Origin: Diphasiastrum complanatum
Lineage: Eukaryota; Streptophyta; Lycopodiopsida; Lycopodiales; Lycopodiaceae
DNA: 64,000 nucleotides
Assembly (NCBI GenBank): GCA_029204225.1
Contig: CM055104.1
Location: 44,113,148 to 44,177,147, forward strand
Direction of reading: 5' to 3'
Shown: positions 22,094 through 34,387 of the stretch, one piece after another
Position numbering within the stretch: position 1 is the stretch's first letter
Layout: each line of letters opens with the position of its first letter
Notes under the pieces: generated by a model
The model's database searches: none
Seen by the model: only the letters and a program-made list of their open reading frames with translations
What the model was told of the DNA's origin: nothing
Program-made: the position numbers and the translations under genes

Positions 22094-23006
22094 CTTTATT
22101 GGCTATTCAACATCACACAAAGCATATCGTGTATATGATGTTGATACAGTTCAGATCTCAGTCATCCGTGATGTTGTCTTTCTTGAAGACAAATTCTGTG
22201 ATTTCAAGCAGAAGCAGCCAATGCAAGAGCATGCCATAGCAGCTCCACCCTCCATCGATAGGCAATGACCTACGACTGTTCAAACAACGGAGTTCATCCC
22301 AATGGCTCCACTTACCATCGATGGGCCTAGACCCACGATTGTTCAACCACAAGATGCTACGATCCCAATCATTCACCAAGGAGAATCATCTACTCAAGCA
22401 CTTGTAGTTAGAAGGTCTACAAGCCAATGACAACAACCTGATCGTTTCAGCTCTCAAGCATTCATCAGTCATGATGAACCTGCCACAGTTGCAAAAGCAC
22501 TGTCAATGCCCAATGCAGACAAATGGAAAGCTGCCATGGATGCTAAGTATCAATCTCTAATGAAGAACAAGACATGGAATCTTGTCAATCCTCCTATAGG
22601 TGTAAAAACAATTGACTCCAAGTGGATCTTCAAGCTAAAGCTTAAACCAGATGGATCAATATCCAAATGGAAAGCTAGACTAGTTAAAGGATTTGAACAA
22701 GTATATGGGATAGACTACACTGAGACTTTTAGTCCAGTGTAAAGCATCAGTCTATTCGTACCTTATTGGCTATAGTTGTTGTAGAAGTTCTGGACATTCA
22801 CTAGATGGACATCCAGACGACATTCCTACATGGATATATATAAGAAGACATATTCATTTATCAACCAGAAGGTTATGTCCTTAAAGGCAAGGAGCATTTG
22901 GTATGCAAATTGCATAAGGCATTATATGGTCTTAAGCAAGCTCCCAGGGCCTGGTATGAAAGAATCAATCACTTCTTGTTGCAGCACAATTCGTAGCAGT
23001 TAGCTT
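22094..23006 (+). pseudogene. Copia element D integrase tail and RT start
   Basis: Starts inside the integrase tail (CKNIFIGYSTSHKAYRVYDV), then a Pro/Thr/Gln-rich linker with one TGA, then RT: MPNADKWKAAMDAKYQSLMK, SKWIFKLKLKPDGSISKWKA, GIDYTETFSPV. A one-base deletion at about 22740 shifts the frame. The frame resumes as VKHQSIRTLLAI and later ALYGLKQAPRAWYERI at about 22917-22965. The rest of RT, including YVDD, and all RNase H are deleted and the sequence runs directly into the polypurine tract. Confidence 0.85.
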
Positions 23007-23015
23007 AAGGGGGAG
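23007..23015 (+). other. Polypurine tract, element D
   Basis: AAGGGGGAG immediately before TGTTGGAATTTC, the usual plus-strand priming site next to a 3' LTR. Confidence 0.75.
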
Positions 23016-24227
23016 TGTTGGAATTTCATCTAACTCCTACTCATTCCTACAGCCCTTCTTCCTTCTCTGATTTTTACTCTCTCAAATGAAACCTACAGAA
23101 AATGAACTGTTTTTCAACAGTCTACATATATGAACTAATTGTCACTACAGTCTGCATTTTTGCATAGGTTTTTCACAAGCGAAAAACCCGACACCCGACA
23201 TTGTCGCTATTTCTTTTTTACCTTCCCGAACAACTAATTGTTTAGCGACACTTATCTAAGTTGTTTTTGGGCCATTGAGGCACTTCCAGAAAAGCGACAC
23301 TTTTTGTGAAAAATGCGACATTGCATTTTTACATGCAGTTTTTGATAGGTGACAATTAGGGCAAAAAGCAACATTACATTTTTACATACAGTTTCTGACA
23401 AGATACTACACAGGCGACACTCTATAGAAATACACAGTATTTCAAGTGGCAAAGATCCCGACACTACAGGTTTACACGGGATATTATACAGGCGACACTC
23501 TACAAAAATACATAGTATTTCAAGTACAGACTATCTATGTCTTCATGATCCAATAACAACTGTTCTAATTAGGCAGTTAATCAACTATCAAGTAATCTTG
23601 TAAATGTAAAGCTAGAATAATACAAGATCTTTCAGCTGCTATAAATGTAAATGAGCGATTGAAGATATTATAAGTGTCATAGGTCATAAGTTATCATATA
23701 TCAGAGATACAACAATCAGAATGGGTCTTTTCAATAACTGACTCCTCAGAGTTAGTAATTACAGAGAGGGATAGAAATATTCAGAACGTTAGCAATTGTT
23801 TTGAATCTGTAAGTAGGATCACGCGCTATCAGCGCAATTGTATTGTGATCTGATCGTTGTTACTACAACTTTACTATACAGATTCGCTACTGTTCTACAT
23901 CCTTTTGCATTCTTTGTTGAATGTTTTCTACTCTCACTCCTCTTACACAAACATTATTACAAGAAAAATGTATGGCTGTCTCTGACACTTAAAATTAAAA
24001 TTTACATTCTCTTCATATCAGATTATCAGTATTAGGAAGATTGAATGGCTGTCAGAGACGCCTAATCGTTTCTTGCAATATCTCCTTCACGGTAGTCTAA
24101 GACTCCTACACTAATAGTTTGATTCAACACAAAAGAACAGCTCGTAAACTCCATTCTCTAAGTAATCCATGATCTTGTTATTAAGAATTTTTGTTTCATC
24201 AGTTGACATCAATCCAAAATGTCAACA
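23016..24227 (+). repeat. Copia element D LTR (1212 bp)
   Basis: Begins TGTTGGAATTTC after a polypurine tract and ends ...AATGTCAACA four bases before a perfect primer binding site, with matching TGTTG/CAACA termini. It contains about seven GCGACA/CCGACA motifs between 23189 and 23500. It also has a direct repeat of about 42 bases (GGCGACACTCTA ... ACAGTATTTCAAG at about 23412-23450 and 23491-23525). Having a PPT on one side and a PBS on the other, it looks like an LTR shared by two tandem element copies after recombination. Confidence 0.75.
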
Positions 24228-24231
24228 GATG

Positions 24232-24289
24232 TGGTATCAGAGCTGGTAATTTCCATTCCATCGCATCCCACACAAGTGGTATCAGAGCC
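24232..24289 (+). other. Two tandem primer binding sites
   Basis: TGGTATCAGAGC at 24232-24243 and TGGTATCAGAGCC at 24277-24289, 45 bases apart, both perfect to the initiator tRNA-Met type. One site is normal; the second may come from a duplication or from a second truncated element. Confidence 0.75.
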
Positions 24290-24339
24290 CACATCAACAA
24301 CCTCACCTTCACCTGGATAGCACGAAGAGAGAAGAGAAG

Positions 24340-25114
<775 letters not shown>

Positions 25115-25420
25115 ATGGGTGTTGGAATTCTACACAGAGTCCATAGAATCAATTGAGAATCAACAATGAGAAGTGCAAGAATTTGTAGCCCGCTAGCAAA
25201 AGCTCTACCTATGGCACCATCATGTTTATATACAAGACTAGTGAGAAGTTTACACAAAATTTGCAGAAATAGTTGAAAATCAACAATGAGAAGTGCAAGA
25301 ACCCATAGCTCGTTGGCAAGGTTCCAATGAGAAGTTTGCATAGAATCCACATAATCAATAATGAGATCAAGTGCAAGAATTTGCAGCTCACTGGCAAGGC
25401 TCCAGCTGATGAGAAGAGGA
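25115..25420 (-). repeat. Degenerate repeat in the leader of B'-type element
   Basis: On the minus strand three units of about 90 bases share the phrases CCAACGAGCT/CCAGTGAGCT, TTCTTGCACTTCTCATTGTTG and TTTGTGTAAACTTCTCA. A frame across them (25533-25039) therefore shows repeated LASELQILALDLIIDYVDS-like units. It lies just inside the primer binding site at 25430-25441, so it is probably leader. Coding is doubtful. Confidence 0.5.
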
Positions 25421-25429
25421 TCGTGATAT

Positions 25430-25441
25430 GCTCTGATACCA
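25430..25441 (-). other. Primer binding site, B'-type element
   Basis: GCTCTGATACCA on the plus strand, a perfect complement of TGGTATCAGAGC, adjacent to the LTR at 25443. Confidence 0.8.
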
Positions 25442-25442
25442 C

Positions 25443-26127
25443 TGATGAGAAGAAAAGGTGATTGACTGATGAGAAATTCATCGGATTCGAGAAACTTTTG
25501 CGAAGGTGAATCAATCACAACTCTCTTCAGCACAGATGGAGTTTAGATGCGACCGTTGGATACTGCCAGCTGAGTCGCTCCTACAATCCTCTAGAGTGTA
25601 GTCAGTCACTACTGATCTACATTCATAAAATTTATGCAACATTCGACTTAGTTTCAACCAAATTGCGAAATTCAAATGAACAAGAAAACTCAAACATATG
25701 AAATATCAGCATAAGCATTCAACATTCAAGATCAGACACAACAAGAAAATAATCTATATTAATTTTCTTTGAATTTCTTCAAGCACTGCATGCGAATCCA
25801 CACAGTACATTGGCGTGAAAGAAACACGGTTCTCTCACGAGTAGTAGTCTCGCTACTAGCGGACAGTTGGATCTTATGATCCTAGACATAATTGTCTTCG
25901 CACGCAGGCAGACATGTATTCTGTATGTCGTCTTGATTGCTTATTAGCATCAAACTTCTTCACTCTGTTTATTTTGTTTTATCTATATGTCAAGTATGAT
26001 CCAATAAGTATGGTCTCTCTGTGTAAATCTAAAATTAGAGCGATTAAGCATCTATAACTAACCAGAGAATTACAAGAGTGGCAGACTAGCCATGACCTAG
26101 GGAGTATCTATTGACATCATGCCATCA
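25443..26127 (-). repeat. Probable LTR of B' copia
   Basis: Bounded by a perfect primer binding site on the low side and by the RNase H C-terminal region of B' on the high side. TGATG at 25443 and CATCA at 26123-26127 give matching ends, about 685 bp. As with element D, one LTR touches both a PBS and a pol 3' end. No clear polypurine tract is visible at the high side, so the outer boundary is uncertain. Confidence 0.5.
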
Positions 26128-26129
26128 GA

Positions 26130-27582
26130 TCAGATTACTGTACTTTTGGATAATTGCATGATCTTTGGTGGTACTCCTTGGGGTGTGAGCAATGAACGGG
26201 TTTCGTTTACCTCGTCTGCCTTCTTTCGTACTGGACCGTGAAGGAATCTCGTCCCCGGATCTTTAGTGTTCATGAACCGTTTGTCTTCATCTCCGTTGAC
26301 TTTCGTGTTCGTGAGACTCTTTGTCTTTTGTGTCTCCATATGTTCAAGTTCGCTAACACTTCGTCAGGCGAAGGGCTGAAAGCTAGCAAGGCTTCATAAT
26401 CAGAAACATTTTGTTTCTTTAGCTCTCTCTCAATGCATGATAGCTTTACGATCTTGAGGCTGCTCCTCTGCCTCTCAAAGAGTCCTTTGTCTAGGGCCTT
26501 TGTGAAGATGTCAGCAACTATGTCTTTCATTCCTATGAAGGTGGTCTACATCATCTTCTTTTCAATCAGATCCCTGATCAAGTGATACTTGATCGCAATG
26601 TGCTTCGTTCTAAAATGGAACACGAGATCTTTCATTAGGTGTATTGTAGAGGTGTTGTCCATCTACAAGACCAGAGGCTCGTTCCTTGTTTCGTCCAATT
26701 CGTCCAGGAACTGCCTTAGCCAAATTATCTTGTTGGCCATCTTCGCTGTTGCTACGCACTCTGCTTCATAGGATGACTGGGCTACAACAGTCTGCTTCTT
26801 GCTAACCCAGAGAACTGCTGCTCCTAATGCGATGGTGCATCCTCCTGAGGCATTTTTACAATCTTCCTTGAGAGATGCCCAGCTAGCATCGCTGTAGGAA
26901 AGTATCCTGAAACCTGCACCACGACAATAACACAAGCCATAATCCCTCATTGATTGAAGATATTGCAAAATTCGTTTCGTAATCTTCCAATGTGTCGAGC
27001 CTGAATTCGTGCAGAATTGGCTGATCCTGAATACTGCATAAGCAATATCAGGATATGTGTTGTCTGCAAGGTACATCAGTGATCCTATCAGCTTCCTGTA
27101 AATTGTGAGCTGCATCTATTCTCTCTCTCTCTCTCTCTCTTAGTCTTTGGACAATCATCATTCGTTAGCACCATCCCTATGAGCATTGGAGTGTTCGCTC
27201 CTTTGCAGTTCAGCATCCCAAAGTCATCTAGGATCTCCTGGGTGTATCTGGATTGGTGAAGATATAACCTACCTCCCTCATAGTCCCTTTCAGTTTGCAA
27301 GCCTAGGTAACACCTGGCTTCTCCCAGATCCACTATCTCGAAATGTTTTGAGATTTCTGCCTTTACTTCAGCTATTAGCTGCTCACTCCTGCAAAGTATC
27401 AGAGTGTCGTCCACATACACAGCCACAATGATGATCTGCCCATCTGTAATTCTGACATACACGTTGGAGTCAGCCAACAGAGGCTTGAATTCTAATGATT
27501 TCAGGGCTTGATCTTTCTTCTTGTACCATTGTCGGGCTGACTGTTTCAGACCATAGATGCTTCTATGCATACTGCATACATA
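26130..27582 (-). pseudogene. Copia B' RT (C-terminal) and RNase H
   Basis: On the minus strand: IYGLKQSARQWYKKKDQALK, then the catalytic VAVYVDDTLILC, then CYLGLQTERDYEGGRLYLHQ at 27570-27150. RNase H follows at 27115-26663 (YRKLIGSLMYLAD, SDASWASLKEDC, WVSKKQTVVAQSSYEAE), and the C-terminus DIVADIFTKALDKGLFERQR is at 26530-26270. A (CT)n run at about 27118-27140 and a frame change separate RT from RNase H. The N-terminal RT half continues at 33013-33484 beyond element E, which split this gene. Confidence 0.9.
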
Positions 27583-27587
27583 GTCAG

Positions 27588-27823
27588 TGTGAAAAATACA
27601 TCAAGCATTCACCATAAGCAATCACCACAAGAAGGCGGAAGAAGAACACTTACTGTCACTCTATCATACTAACTCATACATAATGTAAAATGTACAAATA
27701 AACCCTGAACCCTGATAGAGAGAGAAACTACGAGTAGACTAATAGACTAGCCTACGGCTATTGACAACTGGTCACAGCTGTCAACATTAATGTGCATCGT
27801 AAGTTTATCATTGATTTCTAACA
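27588..27823 (-). repeat. Element E 3' LTR
   Basis: 236 bp from TGTGAAAAATACATCAAGC to GATTTCTAACA, matching 32757-33007. The polypurine tract complement CTCTCCCTCAA follows at 27824-27834. Confidence 0.92.
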
Positions 27824-27849
27824 CTCTCCCTCAATGATAAAATTACATT

Positions 27850-29407
27850 TTTCTATTCCTAATAGAGTACGAAACCTCTCAAATTTACATCTACCTAATG
27901 ACTTAGTAAAAATATCTGCCTTTTGATCTTCAGATTTACAAAAAACAAGATCAATGGCTCCATCAAGAATTTTCTCTCAAACAAAATGGTAGTGTATTTT
28001 GATGTGCTTGGTTCGAGCATGTAAAACTGGATTTTTGGCAAGGTGAATGCAACTTTGACTATCGCAAGATATAGTAGTCACATCCACCTGTGGTTGACCT
28101 AAATCCACAAGCAATCTTCGTAACCATACCGCTTCTTGTGTAGCATTGCTGAGTGCTTGATATTCAACTCCCGTCGCTGATAAGGCTACTGTAGGTTGCT
28201 TTTTGCTGCTCCATGAAATTGCAGCTGTACCATAACTGAATGTATGACCACTTGTAGATCTTATGTCATCAATATTACCTGCCCAATCGGCATCTGTATA
28301 ACCTACCAACATTGGCGTTTCAGGCTGATCATACTTCAAACCAAAATTCAATGTCCCTCGAATGTATATGAGAATACGTTTAGCAGACTTCCAGTGTGCT
28401 TGACTAGGATCTTGCATAAATTGACTAACAACACCAACAACATAAGAAATATCAGGTCGTGTATGTGTCAAATAAATCAAACTACCCACCAGCTATCTAT
28501 ACAAATAAGCATCCACTTTCTTAGATTCATCATATGCAGTAAGCTTCATGTTGACATCCATAGGTGTACTCAAAGGCTTACAATCTTGTATATTGAACTT
28601 ATAAAACAAATCTTGTGCATATTTGCTTTGTGTAAGAAAGACCATGTCTTCATTTTGCCATACTTCAATGCCAAGACAATAGTGCATCAATCCTAGATCA
28701 CTCATGTCAAAAGCTTTGGAAAAATCTGATTTTATTTCATCAATTAAGCTCTCATTACTTCCTGTAATAATCAAATCATCCACGTACAACACAATGAACA
28801 CTATATCTGAATCTTGCCTTAGAATGTAAAGATTCGGATCAGCATCACTCTTTATCATTCCCCTTCACTTGAAGTGTTCATCAATGCAAGAGTACCACGC
28901 CCGTGGTGCTTGCTTCAATCCATAAATGGCTTTGTTGAGCTTACAAATGAGATGCTCTCTCCCTGGCTCAACAAATCCTTGAGGTTGTACTAAGTACACC
29001 TCTTCATCCAGCACTCCATTAAGAAAAGCAGATTTAACGTCCATTTGTTGGATCTTCCAACCACAGAAAGTAGAAATAGCAATGATAGAACATATAATTA
29101 CCATCTTAGCTACGGGTGCGAAGGTTTCTTCAAAATCAATACCTTCCTGCTGCTCAAATCCTCTCGCAACCAATCGTGCTTTATACTTGTTAAGTTGCCC
29201 ATCAGCTCCATATTTGATCTTGTATATCCATTTGCAAGTGATAGGCGTCTTACCATCAGGTAGCTCAACCAAGTTCCACGTCCTATTTTTCGATATAGCT
29301 TCCATTTCTATTTCCATAGCTTCACACCAATCCTTGTGCTCCTTTGCTTTATCAAAAGATTTTGGTTCCTGAGCCTTGAGCATAGAACCCATTAGGGCTA
29401 TATTCAT
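27850..29407 (-). pseudogene. Element E reverse transcriptase and RNase H
   Basis: RT starts in the frame 29407-28865 with MEAISKNRTWNLVELPDG, CKWIYKIKYGADGQLNKYKA, MDVKSAFLNGVLDEEVYLVQ and AIYGLKQAPRAWYSCI. After a TGA the catalytic VLYVDDLIITG is in 28858-28493. RNase H follows after a TAG (28489-27977) with LIYLTHTRPDISYVV, DADWAGNIDD, SWSSKKQPTVALSATGVEY and HARTKHIKIHYHF. The end KADIFTKSLGR lies near 27900. All catalytic boxes are visible but three stops prevent expression. Confidence 0.92.
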
Positions 29408-29409
29408 CT

Positions 29410-30684
29410 CTAATCTTGCAGGAGGTTTTTGATTCTACTTGGTCTTCTAAGCTCTCCCTGCTCACTTGATTCGGGAGTATCTCCCTTATTAGCATCACTT
29501 GTTACTGACAAGTACCACTTAGGCACTCTCCTAGGAATCTCATTATTGACCCTGTCTTTTTCCATTGGCTCTTCCATATCGACACCAACTTGTTTCTTCA
29601 CTTGCATTTTAGCTTTATCATCAAAGGGATCAATTGTCAATTTTATTTGGTCATTTTAACCCATCTCATCAAAAGTAGCATCTATGGAAATCATGATATT
29701 TTGTGTCTACGTCATACGTCCTGTATGCCTTGCCTCTTTCATCATATCCAAGGAAAATACACTTAATAGCTTTTGCATCCAGCTTCTTTTGTTTTTCATC
29801 AGGTACATGAGCGTAAGCATCACAACCAAATATTCGTAAATGAGAAACATTAGGTTTCTTTCTAGTAAAAGCTTCGTAAGGTGTTTTACCCTCCACGGAT
29901 TTCGTAGGACACCGATTCAAGATATGAGTAGCTGTGTTGCATGCTTCTGCCCAAAAAGTATTTGGCAGACCCTTGCTCTTAAGTATTGCCCTAGCCATCT
30001 CCACAATGGATCTGTTTTTCCGTTCTGTTGTGGTGAATAGGGTGTAGTGGTTTGTCTCTTGATCCCCTGATCCTTGCAGAAATTTATAAACTCTGTTAAA
30101 AAATACTCACCGCCACCATCTGATCTGAGGGTCTTAATATAACAACCTGTTTGTTTTTCAACTAGAGTCTTGAACTCTCTAAACTTGGCAAAAGCATCAG
30201 ATTTCTTGCTTATGAAATAAATCCAGATATGTCTACTATAGTCATCAATGAATGTGATGAAATAGTAACAACCACTAATGGACCTAGTTTGTATTGGTCC
30301 ACACAGATCACTATGAACAAGATCAAGAATGCCATTGGCTCTTTTTGCTCCATCTTTGGGAAATCTCTCTCTATGCTGTTTTCCCAAAATGCAACCCTCA
30401 CAAATTTTTCCTTCAAAAGAGATATCAGACAATCCAACAACTAGATTACCTCTTTTAAGGATTTGCAAGCTTTGAGCACTGATATGACCAAATCTTTGAT
30501 GCCAAAGATCACTTCGACTATCAACAGTGCTTACCATAGTTTGAGTAAAAGATCTCGCATTCAATTTGTAGAGTCGATTCTCGTTGACTCTAGCTCCTGT
30601 AGCAATCACTTTGTAGTGATTCTTGATGTCTTTGACAAGACATTTGTCACTGTCAAACTCAACCTTGATCAGCCATCGTCCCAA
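29410..30684 (-). pseudogene. Element E integrase
   Basis: The frame 30684-29917 contains the HHCC zinc domain ([17 protein letters not shown], then [15 protein letters not shown]). The catalytic residues follow: the first Asp in [12 protein letters not shown], the second in [15 protein letters not shown], and the Glu-containing segment ending in [11 protein letters not shown] small deletion just after this motif shifts the frame. The tail continues at 30004-29669 with [34 protein letters not shown] and CIFLGYDERGKAYRTYDVD. The linker at 29640-29410 is charged and leads to RT. Confidence 0.92.
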
Positions 30685-31093
30685 CAGATAGTAGATTGTT
30701 AGCTAAGCCAGGTACATATTGCACATTGCTTATATGCTTTATCTTTCCGTTGGCTAACTTCACTGGTACCACTCCAACTCCTTTAACAGATAGCAATTTG
30801 CCATCAGCTTGTCCAACTTCATCACCATTGTCAGTTTTCTTGAGTTCTAAAAACCACTCTTTCCTTGAAGTCACGTGCTTGGATGCACCACTATCAATGT
30901 ACCAGGTATCCTTGGCTTCATCACTTGTCATTAATGCTATAATGAACAATTTTGAACTCTCACCTGTGTCATCTTCATATTGATCATCATCATATTGATG
31001 TTGATCAGTATAATTGTCTTCATAATAATAGTCATCAAATTGATGTTGATTAGCATAATTTTCCGCTTGCCATTTGTCTTTTCGTTGTTCCAT
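30659..31093 (-). pseudogene. Element E protease
   Basis: Holds the copia protease active site DTWYIDSGASKHVTS near residue 60-75, and the conserved end [19 protein letters not shown]. The upstream part is a Tyr/Asp/Gln-rich linker after the gag zinc knuckle. The protease would cleave the polyprotein in the particle. Confidence 0.9.
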
Positions 31094-31948
31094 CTCCTTC
31101 TGTTTCTTGAAGCATTCACGCTCCCAGTGACCAGGTTTGTTGCAGTACCTACAATTTCCAGGTTTATTTTGTCTTGAATAGCCGTGTTCTTGACCTCGGT
31201 CTTGATTCCAATTACCTCAATTCGGACTATCATTGACTTGCTCATGAAATTGTTGAAATGATCCTCGGCTTGAGTTTCCTCCTCTCGATTGATACTTTCC
31301 ACGGCCAAATCTTCCACCTTGTCCTCTAACTGCAAGGGCTTGATCATAGCCCCTGTTACAATAATTCAAGTTCTCTTGACGTTGCTCTTCTTACAAAAGC
31401 AATCCACCTAGTTCTTCATAGGTTGGAGGATTTTCTCTTGTGGCTATACTCGTTACAAACATCTGATGTGACTCACTTAGACTATTCAATGTCAATTGCA
31501 CGATCTCACGATCTTGTACTCGCTCTCCAACTGCTGCTAATTGATCATGGATCTCTTTGATCTTCAATATGTGATCGACAATAGTTGCACCATCATCCAT
31601 CCGCAATGTATGCAACTTTGTTTTTAAATATAGTATTCGAGATGTATTTGTCGTTTCAAACAATGCCTTCAATGTATCCCACGCTTATTTTGGTCCTTCT
31701 GAATCTAAAATATAGGGAATAATTGCATCTCTAACTGATAAGTTGATGACATTTTGGGCTTTCCGTCTTCTATTATCAAATGTCCGCTGATCTTCTTCAA
31801 TCACTGGCCTTGTCTCTTCACCTGTCACGATCTCCCATAGCTCCTTTTCCATCAAAATGTTCTTTAGTTTGAATTTCCAAACTGCATAGTTGCCGACACC
31901 TTCCAATTTGCTTGACTCATTAAGAACAGTCTCGCTTAGAGTTGCCAT
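31094..31948 (-). pseudogene. Element E gag
   Basis: Begins at ATG 31948 (MATLSETVLNESSKLEGV, then NYAVWKFKLKNILMEKELW), continues through a TAA at about 31690 into KALFETTNTSRILYLKTKLH and LTLNSLSESHQMFVTSIATR. After another stop it runs through an Arg/Gly/Gln-rich region to a perfect zinc knuckle CRYCNKPGHWEREC at about 31110-31155. The order and motifs are those of copia gag. Confidence 0.9.
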
Positions 31949-32744
31949 TACTGGATAGATGAGTCTGGATCACAAAATTTATTTGCACCACAGAACTGTA
32001 AATTTGGTTGTACACCTGATATCGGTACGACGCGCGGGTGCACGATTGCTCGGTAATCTCTTTACCTCTGGTGCGTTGCTCCGATATTGGTACTGATATG
32101 TGATATCGGTATGATGCGCGGATGTACGACTGCTCTTGGTTTTTTTTTACCTCTGGCACATCGATTCGATATTGGTACGGATATGCTATATCTGTATGAC
32201 GTGCGGATGTACGACTGCTCAAGATTTTTCCTACCTCTGGCGCGTCGATCCAATATTGGTATGGAAAAGATTAAAAATAGAGGGAATATAAGAACTTTCA
32301 GAGGAAATATTTGAAATGTGTGATCGTTCAAAAGACAGAGATCAGTAATGTGAAAAGTATGAAGCCTTCTAACTCTGAATGGTAGTACTAGACATTGTCT
32401 AGTGTGATTTGCAGTACTCCAAACAGACAAATGAGAGATTTCTTGGCAAACCTCTCACACAAATAGCACTTTCCACAATAACTAGGAATTATTGTAAAAA
32501 TCTCCCCCACTCAACAGATTTTCAATTTGTTTGATGCTGCTCTAGCCTTTCTGATGCCTCCGGGACTGTGCTTTCATTCCCCACTGATGATTTTGAGCTC
32601 CAACCCTACAAAATACACCAAAGAAGAATTTCTTCCAGCCGTTTTTGTCTCTCCAACCTTTCACCTCCCATGAAGGACTTTTTCACGTCGTTGTGGAGCT
32701 TGTGACAAGCTGTATCCACTGATCAGGCACGCAGGACTATCGCT
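31949..32744 (-). other. Element E leader with an 84-bp tandem repeat
   Basis: Non-coding leader between primer binding site and gag. At 32017-32264 an 84-base unit is repeated three times. Units start near 32017, 32101 and 32186, each with GATATCGGTA-like, CGGATGTACGACTGCTC-like and TTACCTCTGGCGC-like phrases. Confidence 0.7.
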
Positions 32745-33007
32745 GCTCTGATACCATGTCAAGAATACATCAAGCATTCACCATAAGCAATCACCACAAG
32801 AAGGCAGAAGAAGAACACGTACTGTCACTCTATCACACTAACTCATACAGAATGTAAAATGTACAAACAAACCTTGGACCCTGATAGAGAGAGAAAACCT
32901 ACGAGTAGACTAATAGACTAGCTACGGCTATTGACAGCTGGTCACAACTGTCAACATTAATGTGGATTGTAAACAGTAACAATGAAGTTTATCATTGATT
33001 TCTAACA
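32745..33007 (-). repeat. Element E primer binding site and 5' LTR
   Basis: GCTCTGATACCA (32745-32756) is the perfect complement of the tRNA-iMet site. The 251-bp LTR follows at 32757-33007, from TGTCAAGAATACATC to GATTTCTAACA. Confidence 0.92.
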
Positions 33008-33012
33008 GTCAG

Positions 33013-33700
33013 GAAGTGAATTCGAGACATATCCTGGGGGTTGATCCATGTAGACCTCTTTGTCTAATTTGCCATGCAGGAAGGCTGTCTTCTCGTCCAC
33101 AATATGGATTCTGAGGTCATAAGCTGCTGCATATGCAAATAATAGACGTAGGGATGAATGTTTGACAACAAGAGAGAAGATTTCAGAATAGTCAATACCG
33201 TATCTCTGAGAGAAATCCTTCGCTACTAGTCTTGTCTTGTATTTTGTCACATTCCCATCTGGTCCGTATTTGAGCTTGAAGACCCATTTGCATTTGACAG
33301 TCTTGCGCTTATGTGGTAATGGCTCCAATGTCCATACCTGATTTTTTCTCATGGACTCCATCTCTTCGTTCATGGCTTGGATCCATCTGTCCTTTTTAGG
33401 ACTTTCAATCGCCTCCTCGAATGTCTGTGGTTCGCCACTGAACCCGCAGAATTCTTTTGATGTGGAAGCTGAGCTGCTTGGCACATATCTTGATGGCGCT
33501 CTTCATGGTCTTGTCGACTTTCTGGGAGATCCTCCTGAAACAGCTATGCCTTTGCCCTTGTCTGCTCTGCTCGGTCCGGAACCATCTTGGTTTACAGCAA
33601 CTGCGGCGGCAGGTTTCCTCTCGAATCTTTCTTCGTCAGATTCGTCGCTCAAATGGGACCTCGTTGCTCAAGATGCAAACCTCAACAAACTTCAAATTGT
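33013..33700 (-). pseudogene. Copia B' RT N-terminal half and linker
   Basis: The frame 33484-33002 begins in the linker (SSSASTSKEFCGFSGEPQTF) and carries MNEEMESMRKNQVWTLEPLP, CKWVFKLKYGPDGNVTKYKT, RLVAKDFSQRYGIDYSEIFS and EVYMDQPPGYV. Upstream the frame continues, after a TGA that replaces an Arg codon, to about 33640 (KPAAAVAVNQDGSGPSRADK). The RT gene is cut at 33007/33013 by element E and resumes at 27582. The B' integrase, protease and gag are not present upstream. Confidence 0.88.
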
Positions 33701-34384
33701 AGTCTCAATTGCACAGTGCAGCCTCACCAATGCTCAATGCATTATGCGATTGTGCAAACAATGCATCTTGGTGTCCAAGGGGGCTTGAACCTGGGACCAA
33801 AGAAACTTTGGATGCCAAGCTAACCAAATAAGCCAACCCTTGGATGATGATTGTGCAAATAATGATGGGTCTTGACCATCGATGGCATTTGACTTCAAAT
33901 TGTCAACGTCGTTTCACGATAAATTTGAATTCAGGTGTATTAACATGGCTATTGCAATTTGCAAACAATCATATGCCACATGGCACTTGGTCATAGGGCT
34001 AAGCCTAGGGACCCACAATGTCTAGCATTTTGATCCTTGGAGGCTGGACACTCTTGGCCACCACTATGAAGGCTTAAGCCTTATAATTAAGGGTTCAAAA
34101 ATCAAGCTTAAATTAAGGCTATATGCCAAGATCCTACATGTGGAAAAAAAAATTATAGCATTCTTTTGAGCAAGATGTGAAAAAACCTATATTCTTTGAT
34201 ATACCAAAGTTTATAAACCTCAAAATCTAAAAGCTAATCATGAGTTTAGCATGTACAAACTTGATTAAGGAGCTAAAATCCAATATATTTCAAAAAGAGA
34301 GGATTCATTATGAAGCCGTAAAATCAGTTTTTAAATTTTTACAAAGGAAATGGTGATGCCTCACAGAACGTAATCTATGGGGCA
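33701..34384. other. No gene recognised
   Basis: Non-coding sequence marking the start of the only region not dominated by retrotransposons. No LTR ends or domains were identified. Confidence 0.4.
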
Positions 34385-34387
34385 AAT

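Larger units (their letters stand above)
27583..33012 (-). mobile_element. Full-length Ty1/copia element E with TSD GTCAG
   Basis: The element occupies 27588-33007 (5420 bp), flanked by the target duplication GTCAG at 27583-27587 and 33008-33012. In minus-strand order it has the 5' LTR, tRNA-iMet primer binding site, gag, protease, integrase, RT, RNase H, polypurine tract and 3' LTR. The LTRs (251 and 236 bp) are clearly alike but differ at many sites and by a 14-base indel, so the insertion is not recent. About seven stops or frameshifts break the polyprotein. It is inserted within the RT gene of copia B', whose reading frame resumes in register once E and one GTCAG are left out. Confidence 0.93.
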
